Shown in pieces: positions 45,733 through 57,185 of a DNA stretch of 64,000 bases. The stretch comes from Flaccisagitta enflata. Its lineage: Eukaryota; Chaetognatha; Sagittoidea; Aphragmophora. A program made the position numbers and the translations under genes. The notes beneath the pieces are model-generated. The model was not told the origin of the DNA and did not search any database. It saw only the letters and a list, made by a program, of their open reading frames with translations. The first letter of the stretch is position 1. Each line of letters opens with the position of its first letter. The stretch lies in contig OZ231128.1 of assembly GCA_965153355.1 (NCBI GenBank), positions 18,910,001 through 18,974,000 on the forward strand, given 5' to 3'.

Positions 45733-45976
45733 CAGTTGAACCCCGCTCTAACGGACTCGCTACCAATGGAATTTTGCCTAAAACAGCTGCAAATTCATGG
45801 TCACTCCAACTCGTTTTTTTACTGGCTCTGTCCGTTGCTCGGTCGGTAACACGTTCGTTCGACGATCCACACGTCCTACCTTATTGACCTACTTGGCCTT
45901 GTTTTTATTCCTTCTGTTGGCAATAACTGAAAAAAATTGTTAGTCCCTTAAAATCCGTTAGAGCAGGATTTAACTG
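45733..45976. mobile_element. pogo/Tigger-like MITE
   Basis: Ends CAGTTGAACCCCGCTCTAAC and, inverted, CAGTTAAATCCTGCTCTAAC, continuing GGA. CAGTT..ACC...TAACGG ends are typical of the pogo branch of Tc1/mariner. The right flank is TA, the left CA. A degenerate HVT copy lies inside it. Confidence 0.72.
45813..45905 (-). mobile_element. degenerate HVT fragment inside the pogo-like MITE
   Basis: T7, ACTGGCTCTGTCCGTTGC, TCGGTCGG, then CCTACTTGGCCTTGTT. The hairpin is lost; the order of parts still fits. Confidence 0.45.
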
Positions 45977-46117
45977 TACTAATATTCGAGCTCCTTTCAA
46001 GGTCGAAATCCATTGTGTCAATTCAGAATAGATGTCAGAATTAATGTAACCTTAAAAGGACTGGAATTGGAGGGTAGCAGGATAGCGAATAACCTACGAA
46101 CTTATCGAAGAAAAGGT

Positions 46118-46290
46118 AACAACGATGACAACGACGACGATCACGATGATGGTGACGATGACGACCATAAAGACGAAAATGACGATATCGAAGTTTAAAG
46201 AACGACGATGTAAAAGACAACCTCGTCAACAAATACGACGATGATTACGATGACCACGACTGCCTCGACGATTACGACTACTATGACGAC
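46118..46290 (+). repeat. imperfect (GAY)n / ACGATG repeat
   Basis: About 170 bp of degenerate trinucleotides giving Asp-rich frames (DDNDDDHDDGDDD). No upstream protein context supports coding. Confidence 0.75.
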
Positions 46291-46484
46291 GTCATGATGG
46301 AGCATTTGGTCTACGGCTTCCAACCTCAATATTCATTCAAAGAAAAACAATAAATTCTGGCGAATATGAAGGCGCTAGCCGGTTCAGAGGCCGCTGCCGT
46401 TGCAGAGAACGAGTATGGAGGTCGGTACATAGGCACCAGGAAGGTGTAGAGAATGGGGAAGAGCCAGGTTCAACGCCGGGGCTG

Positions 46485-47690
46485 TAAGTGGTGTAATGCG
46501 GAGAGAAATGGCAAGGAGCGGAAAGAAGTGTCAAGAAATGGCAAGAAGCGTCAAGAAATGGTAAGAGGTGGAAAGAAATGGCACGAAATAGCACAAAGCG
46601 GCAAGAAATGGCAAGAAGCGAAAAAAAGTGGCAAGAAATGATAAGAGGCGGCAAGTGGCAAGAAGCGGCAAGAAATGGCATGAGGTGATTGAAAGCCGCA
46701 AGATGTGGTATGAACGAACTATGGCAAAAAAGAAAAAAAAAGACAGTGATTTTCAAAGTGGCACTACAAGCCCATTTTATGGAATAACTTCAAATCCTTT
46801 TAGGTGGTAGTAGTATGACAAATTTGTGACTCAGCAAAAAAATCAGAACTCAAAAAAGTTGATTTTTGTGGCTGTAGCGACAATTTTTGCATAATTTGTC
46901 AAATGATGATTCGCCAATGGCGTATGATTTTCACTTGACATACAATTGTAACCTCAAAGCTTATTTCTTTTTGGCAACCTCAAAAATCTTCTCAGGCGTT
47001 CATAGTGTGTTGATTTTGTGACTCAGCAAAAAAATCAGAACTCAAAAAAGTTCATTTTTGTACATGAAGCATCAATTTTTGTAAAAGTTGTCAAAATGAA
47101 TTTTCTAAAAGTTGTAAATATGGAGTTTTTTCCCTTCTTTAATTTCTGATGTTTTTTCACGAAAAATGATGCTATGGGCTCAAAAATTAACTTTTTTGAG
47201 TCCTGATTTTTTTGCTGAGTAGGTAATTTGATTAACTATTACTCCCTAAAAGGATTTTAAGAAGATCAAAAAAATAAGTGCTCAGGAGTATATTGAAATT
47301 ACAGTCTTTTTTTTCTTTGCCATGGTTATGAGGTCAGAACTTCTGACTCAGAAGTAGCATGAAGTTGCAAGACATGGTAAAAGACTGAATAGCACGGTTT
47401 CAGATGGCGAGAGGCTAGTGAAAGCGGTTAGAGATGGCAATAAATAGCGGGAGAGGGCATGACGCGGTCAGATATGGCAAAAAGCTTGTGAAGGTGGTAC
47501 GAGGTGGCAATAAATAGCGGGAGAGGGCATGATGCGGTCAGAGATGGCAAGAAGCTAGTGAAGGCGGTTAGAGGTGGCAATGAATAGTGGGAGAGGGCAT
47601 GACGCGGTCAGAGATGGCAAGAAGCTAGTGAAGGCGGTTAGAGGTGGCAATAAATAGCGGGAGAGGGCATGAAGCTGGTGGCTGGCTGGC
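46485..47690 (+). repeat. GGCAAGAAATGGCAAGAAGC repeats, then 70 bp units
   Basis: 46485-46735 is a degenerate 10-20 bp repeat (GGCAAGAAAT, GGCAAGAAGC). After the IR element, 47395-47690 has 70 bp units (GAGAGGGCAT at 47451, 47521, 47591, 47661) with GGCAAGAAGCTAGTGAAGGC. Both parts share the GGCAAGA rhythm and may be one array split by the insertion. Confidence 0.88.
46720..47325. mobile_element. TIR element of about 600 bp
   Basis: Inverted ends ATGGCAAAAAAGAAAAAAAA and ATGGCAAAGAAAAAAAAGAC, continuing through AAATCCTTTTAGG to CTCAGCAAAAAAATCAG and ACTCAAAAAAGTT, about 125 bp per arm. A second copy of the CTCAGCAAAAAAATCAGAAC segment lies at about 47021 in direct orientation. No open frame, no clear target duplication. 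Confidence 0.72.
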
Positions 47691-48592
47691 AAGAAGCCGG
47701 TGGAGGCGGCTGAGCACGGCAAGAAGTGGCCCCGGACCGCGAGAGACGGCTTAAGAGGTCGTGCCATAAGACCAACGATTTTATTTAGAGCAAATTATTC
47801 GACCATTTTTCCCCGGAATAATTTTGAAGAAAGGGGAGTTGGCAAAAGAGCAGCCAAAAATCAGAACAATATGTACGTATCATTTTTTTAACTGGCAGAA
47901 TGACTGTACGTCCGGGTAGGGGTCCATTTGTCTCTGCAATAAAGTTAAGCTGGGAGAATATCTTATGGGGCCTGACAATTTTTACTTCCTTTAGTACAAT
48001 TGTAGAAATGACCTCAAGAATTTTTCATTTGAAAAAGTTAAAACTAAGTTGGTGAAATCACATAGCGAAACTGTACAACAAATCAAAAGTGGTGTAGCCT
48101 GTTGCCATGTGGCTTACATCGTGTCCCCTTACTTAATGCTCAGACCTATTCGAAGATGTCCAAATTTCTATGGGAGTATGGGGGTGGGGGGAGAGAGAAA
48201 GAAACCGGGGTTTTCGTTTTCCCGTTGATTCTAGGTTCCCCACTGCAGCATGATTCAAGTATCATATAATCAGTAGATGAGGCTCCATCTGTCTGTTCAG
48301 TAACCGTTTTGTTGCATATCCTGGGTCGCATATATCCTGGCGCGTATCTGTGCTCAGCATACCCGGCCTAGAGGCCTTGTACTCTTCTATCCATCCGTTC
48401 CTGTATCAGCATCAAGCGCAATATTTTGGAATTAGGTTAGAAATTGTAACATTTCCGAAAAGCGTATCCTGTTACAACGAATCCGACGTTACCAAAGCCG
48501 TAATTTTATCGCACCAGCAGGTTTTTCTTTTCGCGCGCCGCTGAAGCGAATCTTAAGTCATGAAATGTAGCGTTTATTTTTCCGAGCCGGTC
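47691..48592. other. non-repeat spacer
   Basis: Ordinary sequence. An open frame at about 48350-48544 (64 codons) has no recognised similarity. No repeat family recognised. Confidence 0.45.
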
Positions 48593-48881
48593 AGTTTATG
48601 TCTCAGGGGGCGTTTCTAGTCAAAGACGATCGCGTTTTTAACGGGCCACTCGGTCGCTCGCTACGTTGGTTCGCTCGCACCGCTCACTCGCTCCGCAGCG
48701 CTCCGCTTCGTTACGCTTGCTTTGCTCGCTCGCTCCGTTCACGGGCTCGCTCACTCACTTCGCTCACTCCCTCGTGGGACAGTTGAAATTCTTGAATATG
48801 TGTTCACGCTGTTATCGCGTTCCACGGGAACAAACGCGTTTTTGGCGCTTACTAGAAACACGCCCTTAGTTTATGTCTCAG
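48593..48881 (+). mobile_element. GGGCGT-TIR element, copy 3, with 14 bp flanking duplication
   Basis: The element 48607-48867 (261 bp) starts GGGGCGTTTCTAGT and ends ACTAGAAACACGCCCTT. AGTTTATGTCTCAG occurs directly on both sides (48593-48606, 48868-48881). The interior has AACGGGCCACTCGGTCGCTC and a CGCTCACT-rich tract. No coding capacity; its ends match the copies at 19450 and 60175. Confidence 0.88.
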
Positions 48882-49048
48882 CCGTCAGATTCGCCTTTTG
48901 ATGGTGCAGAAAACGTTTATATATACGCGGCCAAAAGGCGCTCAAAAAGCGGCAAGACTGGAAAAATCGCGGCTAAGACCTAAGAGCCGGTAGCACCGAC
49001 TTATATGGATCGCTGAACAGGATGAGAAGATAGAAGTAGAAAAAAATA

Positions 49049-49761
49049 AAATAAAGGCCGGATACACGTCAAGACAGTCGCGGACTGTTGGACAGGGGCT
49101 GTAATGCGAAAACCGCTCGCAATTCAAAAAAGTTACAGTAGATGTCGTCTAGACTTGGAAATACGGGGGAAATCATTACAGGAAGACAAATAAAGTTAGG
49201 AGGCTGATATTTGGAATAAAAGGATGTTTTGTTGCCCATGGGTGTTGGTTGCTATGGAAACACATTTTCATGTTTTCACGCTTAAGTATCAATATTTTGA
49301 GAAATTTTTTTAGGGAACATTGTTTAAAATAAAATTTGCTACAACTTTCCCACAATATGTTCTGTACGAATATTGCTCGTTTAGCCGTTGCTAGGGAGCG
49401 TAACTATGTGTGACAGCCCTGTGATGCTCCCTAGCAACCGCCAAACTAGCGATATTCTTACAGAACATACTGTGGGAAAGTTGTTGCAAATTTTATTTTA
49501 AACAATGTTCCCTCAAAAAATTTCTGAAAAGATTGATACTTTAGCGTAAATACATGGAAATGTGTTTCCATGGCAACCAACACCCATGGGCAATAAAGCA
49601 TCCCTTTATTAGTTTATATTCCAAATATCAGTCTCTTAACTTTATTTGTCTTCCTGTAATGAATTCCCCCGTATTTCCAAGTCTAGACGACATCTACTGT
49701 AGGGATGGACCGACCGAATCGGTAAGTTGTAGAGTCGCGTGCGCGTGTCCGCGACTAAAAA
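49049..49761 (+). mobile_element. HVT copy split by a TA-flanked MITE
   Basis: Left part: AAGGCCGGATACACGTC, AGTCGCGGACTGTTGGACAG, GCGAAAACCGCTCGCAATTC, AAAAAAGT. Right part: GGGATGGACCGACCG, then GTAGAGTCGCGTGCGCGTGT, CCGCGACT and A5. Compare the intact copy at 58614, which reads AAAATGTTACGGAGGGACC across this point. Confidence 0.86.
49136..49699. mobile_element. 564 bp palindromic Tc1/mariner-type MITE
   Basis: TA at 49134-49135 and 49700-49701. The two halves are almost complete inverted copies from CAGTAGATGTCGTCTAGACT through GGTGTTGGTTGC and GGAACATTGTTTAAAATAAA to a centre near 49410. No open frame. Interruption of an HVT copy confirms the borders. Confidence 0.93.
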
Positions 49762-49804
49762 GAAAATAAAGATGCTAAGTTGGCACAGGTAAAAAATCGA
49801 ATGA

Positions 49805-50330
49805 ACAAATTTCAGGCTGATTGAATGAATGAATGAACGAATGAATGAATGAATGAATGAATGAATGAATGAATGAATGAATGAATGAATGAATGATTAC
49901 ATGATAGAATGAATGAATGAATGAATGAATGAATGAATGAATGAATGAATGAATGAATGAATGAATGAATGAATGAATGATAGAATGAATGAATGACTGA
50001 ATGAATAAATGAATGAATGAATGAATGAATGAATGAATGAATGAATGAATGAATGAATGAATGAATGAATGAATAGATGGATGAATGATTACATTATAGA
50101 ATGAATGAGTGAATGAATGAATAAATGAATGAATGATAGAATGAATGAATGAATGAATGAATGAATGAATGAATGAATGAATGATAGAATGAATGAATGA
50201 ATGAATGATAGAATGAATGAATGAATGATAGAATGAATGAATGAATGATAGAATGAATGAATGAATGAATGAATGAATGAATGAATGAATGAATGAATGA
50301 ATAGATGCTTAAATTAATAAATTAATGAAT
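49805..50330 (+). repeat. (GAAT)n array, about 500 bp
   Basis: Tetranucleotide array with recurrent GATAGAATGAATG and GATTACATGATAGAATG interruptions, so longer units have been duplicated within it. Confidence 0.98.
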
Positions 50331-50334
50331 GAAT

Positions 50335-50629
50335 TTGATTAAGGATAGCAGACGACCCTGGGAGATCCAGCTAAAAACTGTCCTTTATCTTTGGAGACTC
50401 AAGAGTCAAGAGTACAAAAGAAACGAGCATATGGTCATAAGACACCCAAAGGCCGCTTCCTAATAGGCCAAAAAATAGGGAAAAACAGTTTTTGCCTCAT
50501 TGATCGTCTTATGTCCAGATGGAAGCACAGCTGGCAATTTCCAACATTGCGTGTTATTGGAAGGAAACGAAAGAAAAAGGTCGCTACTCTCGCCTGCTTG
50601 GTCCTCCTGTCTTTCTGGTTCATGTTTTT
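50335..50629. other. non-repeat spacer
   Basis: Ordinary sequence of about 300 bp; no gene recognised. Confidence 0.4.
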
Positions 50630-50700
50630 CTGTTCCTTCTTTTTCTTTTTCTTTTTCTTTTTCTTTTTCTTTTTCTTTTTCTTTTTCTTTTTCTTATTTT

Positions 50701-50735
<35 letters not shown>

Positions 50736-50857
50736 TTATTCTTCTGCTTCTTCTTCTTCTTCTTCTACTTCTGCTTCTTCTTTTTCTTTTTCTTTTTCTT
50801 TTTCTTTTTCTTTTTCTTATATTTCATCTTTTTCTTCCCCTTCTTTCTCTTCTTTTT
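50630..50857 (+). repeat. (TTTTTC)n and (TTC)n joined to an FBL end
   Basis: Blocks of TTTTTC (50636-50695, 50775-50818) flank a TTC block (50700-50775). The tract runs straight into the T5 and GGGCAGCGG of FBL copy 7. Confidence 0.96.
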
Positions 50858-51296
50858 GGGCAGCGGCCCCAAAGGAGCCGATGATTTGTGTTCTTTCCGC
50901 CATTTTGTCCTCCATCTCCTCTATATGTTCAGGATTCCAATCCCAGTCTTGTGAATCAAACTCAGTCTCAAACTTTCAAGCGCTAGCTCCAGGCTCTAAT
51001 CCCAGCCCATGGAATCCAACTCCTGCCTCAATGTTCAAATCTTTATCACCAGGCTCAAATCCCAGCCTACAGGGTCAAACCCCAGCCCTAAGGCTCAAAT
51101 CTTAGCCTCCAGAATTCAATCCCAGCCTCCCTCCAGGTTCAAATTCAAGCCATCCGTCCGGATAGAATCCTAGCCAAGCGTGGGTCATCAGCTTCATCAA
51201 GGTTGATGCCCCTCGCACTACCAAATCTAACATACACTGACTCAAAGGCAATGGACCCCGCTGACCATCTTACACTTCTGCTGTTCTGCGACTATT
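50853..51296 (-). mobile_element. FBL copy 7, one arm plus outer end
   Basis: T5, GGGCAGCGGCCCCAAAGGAG, then 20 bp units of CAGGCTCAAATCCCAGCCTC type, then CCCCGCTGACCATCTTACAC and TGCGACTATT. The last part is the inverse of the AATAGTCGCAAAAG start in copies 2 and 5. The second inverted arm is missing. Confidence 0.8.
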
Positions 51297-52007
51297 TCTT
51301 TTCCTTTTCCTTCTTCTTTTTCTTTTTCGTCTTCTTCTTTCCCCGTTTTCTTCCCATTTATTTTTTTTCCATATCTGACATCTTCTTGTTCTGTTTATTT
51401 TTCTTTGTTTTCTCTCTGCTTTCGAATGACAAGTTTTTCAGAACGGAGGACAGGAAGGTCTTGTGGATCGATGCAGATATCCCCAAACAAACTTATGAGA
51501 CTAACGCCGCGTGCATCAGAGCTTTTAATCGACTCCATTGGTTTCTGTATTGGGCAGCTTTTCCTGAATTATCAAAAATTTCGTGAAAGCCAAAGCGACT
51601 AGGATGATCAGGCAATGATGCAATCTGACTGTGTCTCTGCGTTAGCAAATCATGTGGGATATATCGAGGGTTGAGGAACAGTATGTGATCATGTGATCAT
51701 GTGATCATGTGATTCTATACTTGATATCCTCTCGACTATCAAGCGCAGAGAACGTCGTCACATGCAGAGAAAAACTTTTTTTTTTGGCTCTCTGAGAGAA
51801 TCACGTCTACGCGCACAACAAATAAGCATCGAGCGTTACGTTTCAAAGAACATTGATATTATTAGTATGAAGTGTGCAACAAAAAGTTTGTCTGAAGAAA
51901 ATCTTTTTATTGAAATAGTCTTTAAAGAAATAGTTGAATTTTTTCTTAACAACTAAAGTGCAACAGACTGAATTCCTGTAGAGAATATGCTTCCACTCAT
52001 AAACATA
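51297..52007. other. spacer with open frame of unknown meaning
   Basis: A T/C-rich tract precedes TTTTTCAG at about 51440, then about 150 bp of ordinary composition with two overlapping open frames. One ends RLHWFLYWAAFPELSKIS; the other contains ASELLIDSIGFCIGQLF. Neither is recognised. A GTGATCAT repeat occurs at 51686-51712. Confidence 0.3.
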
Positions 52008-52059
52008 CAACTACAACAACAACAACAACGACAACAACAACAACAACAACAACAACAGC

Positions 52060-52126
<67 letters not shown>

Positions 52127-52139
52127 TCAATGTTAACAA

Positions 52140-52238
<99 letters not shown>
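52008..52238 (+). repeat. (CAA)n microsatellite
   Basis: About 230 bp of CAA with a few interruptions (CATCAATGTTAACAACAA near 52125). Confidence 0.98.
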
Positions 52239-52315
52239 CGAACATGTTCATTTTGCAACACTGCTCCTGCCCAACAGCACTTAACGTACAGCTCCAACCC
52301 ATGCTCCGAAAATCT

Positions 52316-52372
52316 GTTGTTGTTGTTGTTGTTGTTGTTGTGGTGGTTGTGGTTGTTGTTGTTTTTTCTAAG
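52316..52372 (+). repeat. (GTT)n microsatellite
   Basis: Imperfect GTT with GTGGTGG variants, complementary to the CAA array 80 bp upstream; the two could pair. Confidence 0.95.
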
Positions 52373-53419
<1,047 letters not shown>

Positions 53420-53637
53420 AACCAGTGACGCTTGGTCACAATATCGTTGCGGAAGGGTGGGCAGGGGCATCCAACCCCCATCCACACCCCAAACCCCAAT
53501 CCTTACACAAACATTCATAAAAAGTATTCAAAATGCTCGTTTTTCTACTTTTCGACTTTATCACCTCTACAGACGGACCAACGGACGGATGGACGGACAA
53601 AGCCTCTTATAGAATTGCGCGTCCGCAACTAAAAAAA
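53420..53637 (+). mobile_element. HVT copy (GTGAC-end, long body), intact
   Basis: Terminal hairpin GTGAC-gcttg-GTCAC, ATATCGTTGCGGAAGGGTGG, GGGGCATCCAACCCCCATCC, body, TTTTCGACTTTATCACC, CGGACCAACGGACGG tract, GCCTCTTATAGAA, hairpin ATTGCGC-GTCCGCAACT and A7. It shows what the split copies at 40175 and 55403 looked like. Confidence 0.87.
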
Positions 53638-55402
53638 TCAATGTGAAACACGATATTCATTTGTTCATCAATTAACCAAATCCAAATCATCTCCTTCATT
53701 TGAGGCTTTTTCCAGTGACGGATACTCTTTTTTCTGCAGTTCCTTATTTCAATCCACATTTTTCTATCATCGCACTTTTTGACAAAAATGATCCTCTCTT
53801 CTTCATTAAGGTTCTTGCAAATTCTTGTCAATTCACATTTTTCCACATGCCATACTCCCCTTTCCATTTCTTTCTTTGCACTATTCCACGAAAACGATCC
53901 TCTCTGCTTCATTTTCGTCTCCAACATAAAAGTTGTTGCAAGTTCTTGTCAATTCCTTCACGCTTGATCTTCATTATCAACGAGCTCGTGCCAGAGTTGA
54001 GAATCAGCTAAGTCGCCAAATGATCTCATATGCTCTCTTATCCACACTCTATCATCTATGCAGTCCGTCTGTAATTTAGATATATTTTCTTGTCTGTCTC
54101 TGACTCTGTTTTTCTGTTTCTCTGTTTCTATCTTAGTCTCTTTCTCTATCATCCTAAGTGTCTCTCTGTCTCTCTGCCTCTGTCTCTCTGCCTCTTCCTC
54201 TCTGTCTCTCTGTCTCTAACCGTCTTTCTCTTTCTTCTTCTTCTTCTTCTTCTTCTTCTTCTTCTTCTTCTTCTTCTTCTTCTTCTTCTTTTTCTTCTTC
54301 TTCTTTCTGGCGCAGTTATATGACTCCACCCCTTTTCTTCCAAATTACCCCATTTCTTTGAGAAACCTCATATCCACGTTGATGTGTACATTACTAGTGA
54401 CACACGAACCTCCCCCGTTACGACTAGACCATCAATGTTGGTCCCCAACCTTCTGACCCTGTGTCATTGATGGCCTTTCACATTGCAGACAGAGGAACAA
54501 TTATGAAATGCCAGCGGGGAGGGGATCCGCCCCTCAGCTTTTCTTTCGATGTACATTTCTGCCAGCCCACCCCCAGTCATTTCTTTTTTTTCACGATCGT
54601 ATTTTGGTCAGAATGTGAGAAATTCCTCCTCCCTCATTTATCAATTTTCGACTGCCATGATCCATAAACTAACAGTTCTCATCATCATGGATCACCATCG
54701 GATTTACGGTGGAGGGCGCTATCGGATCATTTTGCATCGTATCAGCTTCAGGATTTATCTGCAAAAGAGATGGGCATGCAGGAAATATACAACGAAAGAA
54801 GGGAAAATAGGAAAGATGAAATGAAAAAAAAAGAACTGAAAAAGAAAATGGTAAAATGTAAGGTTTCGTTCGAAATGAAAGAATATTACACTCATGTTTT
54901 TCTCTTTACATTGATATCTTTATATTGCCAATTTTACAAAAGGAAAAAAGAAAACAACTTGAGAGAAAGCACAAAAGTAAGTTCCAGGGGTGTATATTAT
55001 TGACTCGCTTTTGATTTTCCCACCCCTGCCTTTGATTTTCTTCCCCGCGACGCGTCGCATCATGTTTTTATATCTATGATTTTCTTCACCATAGAGAAAT
55101 AAAACAATGTAGTTAAGGTGTAAAAAGTGTTAAATTGTGTTTTACTAATTGGGTTTTATGATTTACTACTGTCAAAAGTTATATTTTCCCCAAATTTTCT
55201 TTTTTTCTCTTTTTTCCCCTTTTTGTTTCCCTCCCCATCTCAAGACCCTTTCATTTCCCCCCCCCCCACCAGGGGGAGGGGAAAACTCAATAACATACAG
55301 GTCTGTAAAGTAACACAGAACACAGAAACACGGAGAAGTCAAACGATATTAACAGTCAAAAACGCCAAAAGGCAGAAACGTTGTAAAGAGAGACAATATT
55401 GT
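53638..55402. other. spacer with (TTC)n 54233-54305
   Basis: A CTCTGTCTCTCTG tract (54140-54225) precedes about 24 TTC units. Several short frames occur at 53700-54010 and 54550-55000, none recognised. A C-rich run at 55258-55268 is followed by its approximate complement. Confidence 0.45.
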
Positions 55403-56295
55403 AACAAGTGACGCGGGGTTACAATTTATCGTCACGAACGGGTGGGCAGGGGCGTCCAACCTCCATTCACACCTGAAGCCCCCCCCCCCCCCCACACACA
55501 AAAAATGCATCATAAATAATACCCTGCTTTCAAAAGCGAGTGTTACCAGTAAAATCTTTTTTGCGCCTAATGTATTCATTTCTGGAAATTCAGAATGGAT
55601 TTGCCTTAAAGCATATAACCTACCTTATGTTTGTCGTCCACAAGTTTTAAAAAAATTGATAAAATTTGAGCAAATTTTGTAGAAAAATCTCATTTTTGGG
55701 CAATTGTGCATCTTTGAACCTAAATAAAGTTTGTACATTTTAAGCTAAAATGATCAAATAAGTCATAATTGGTCAATAAATAACCCTTACTGTGTATCAT
55801 TTCGTAATAGATTATGGTTATGTTATTTGAAATTTGCTCAAACTTAAAAAAAATCAAGGAAAAACCGAATTTTTCGATGAATTGGTCATTCTCTCAAAAG
55901 ATATATAAACTGAGACTAATATCCTTCTTTCAAGACCAATCTGGCTGTTTTTGTTTGATGCGTTGGGAAATGACAATGATTTTATGTAAAGTGTCAGTTT
56001 ATCTATTTTCAAAAAAATCCTCTCATGGGGTTTCCCACATTTTCAATCAAAATTATGTTGAAGTCAAACCGCTTTAGCCAGTCCTTCCAAATTTTGCATG
56101 AAGAAATGGTGGGTCATGAGTTTTTAGGCAAATCCAATATCAGTTTCCAAAAATGAACACTTTGGGCGCAATAAAGATTTTGCTGGTAACACTCGCTTTT
56201 GAAAGCAGGGTAGCTCAATGAACCAACGGACGCACCATCGAATGAACCAAGGACGAACAAAGCTTCTTTTAGAGTCGGTAGTCCGCGACTAAAAA
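55403..56295 (+). mobile_element. HVT copy split by a TA-flanked MITE
   Basis: Left part AACAAGTGACGCGGGGTTAC, GAACGGGTGGGCAGGGGCG, then a C16 run; right part GCTCAATGAACCAACGGACG, GCTTCTTTTAGAG and GTCCGCGACT with A5. The stem partner is eroded (TCGGTAGTCCGCGACT). Confidence 0.83.
55522..56210. mobile_element. 689 bp Tc1/mariner-type MITE inside HVT
   Basis: TA at 55520-55521 and 56211-56212. Ends CCCTGCTTTCAAAAGCGAGT and, inverted, CCCTGCTTTCAAAAGCGAGT (identical for 20 bases), continuing GTTACCAG and AAAATC, then GCGCC. The AT-rich interior has a broken frame only. Confidence 0.9.
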
Positions 56296-56637
56296 CGGCG
56301 GAAGTATAACCGTCACTGAAACATTGGAATACTATCTTCGCCAAAAAATCTTTACTCATGTTTTAACTAATATCTCTGGTTATACTGGCCTGATCTTTAA
56401 AAAATCGGTGACCAAATTGAAGCCCTTCGAATTTGCAAGTGATGTACGCAAACCGCATTTCTCTAATTTGATTTGTTCAAAAGTTATTCAACTTTGAATG
56501 AAATAGTTTAATTTCGCTTTTGCCATTTCTACATCATCCTCAAATGATACAATAAAGGCGGCTCTCGCCGTAGGAAAAAAGTCGTAAGTGCGAGGTTTTG
56601 GAATTTTTTGTGATTGTGTTTTGTCTGGTTGATTGCC

Positions 56638-56877
56638 TTTTTAGTCGCATGTAGGCGACTCTACAACCCGCTTTGTCCGTTGGTCAGTCGGTCGGTTGGT
56701 CAGTCAGTTGGTCGGTCGGTTGATTGGTTGGTCGGTTGGTCCCCATTTTACTTTTTTTTATGACTCAATTTCTTTGACCTCACTGCTCCTGCCTAAGTGT
56801 TCTAGTGACCTCAAATATGCATATATGGCCCCTGCCCACCTGCACGCGACTTCGGTAGCAGTGTATCCAGCCTTGTT
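56638..56877 (-). mobile_element. HVT copy (B body)
   Basis: The plus strand reads T5, hairpin AGTCGC-atgtag-GCGACT, CTACAACCCGC, a long GGTCGGTTGGTC tract, CCCCATTTTAC, CTCACTGCTCCTGCC body, CTGCCCACCTGCACGCGACT, GCAGTGTATCCAGCCTTGTT. Confidence 0.87.
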
Positions 56878-57016
56878 TATTTTCCGGGCATCTTTTTGGC
56901 TCGTTCCACTCTCTTCATGTCTTTCTATGTTTGATCTTTGTTTGCCCATCTCTTTTTCTCTTTTTCTTCTCTCTCCTTCTCTCTCTCATTCTCATTTTCT
57001 CTCTCCCCTTCTCTCA

Positions 57017-57185
57017 TGTAACACGGGGTTACAACATTGTTGCGGACCCACATCCACACCCCAACCCCAACCCCCATACACAAGCATCTAGACCACTTGT
57101 TTTTCCACTTTTCCACTTGGACGGACAAACGGACCAACAGACCAATGGATAGACTGATGGACAAAGCCTCTCGTAGAGTCCAAAG
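57017..57185 (+). mobile_element. HVT copy (GTGAC-end type), hairpin lost
   Basis: GTAACACGGGGTTAC, ACATTGTTGCGGACCC, CCACACCCCAACCCCAACCC, ACTTTTCCACTTGG, a GGACCAACAGACC tract, GCCTCTCGTAGAGTC and then unrelated sequence. Its far hairpin GTAAC-acggg-GTTAC again pairs with different bases. Confidence 0.75.

Noticed and set aside
48598-48869. Arg/Ser-rich frames (RSLRWFARTAHSLRS)
   Set aside because: Shadow of the GGGCGT-TIR element; similar frames appear at 19372 and 60241 in its other copies.
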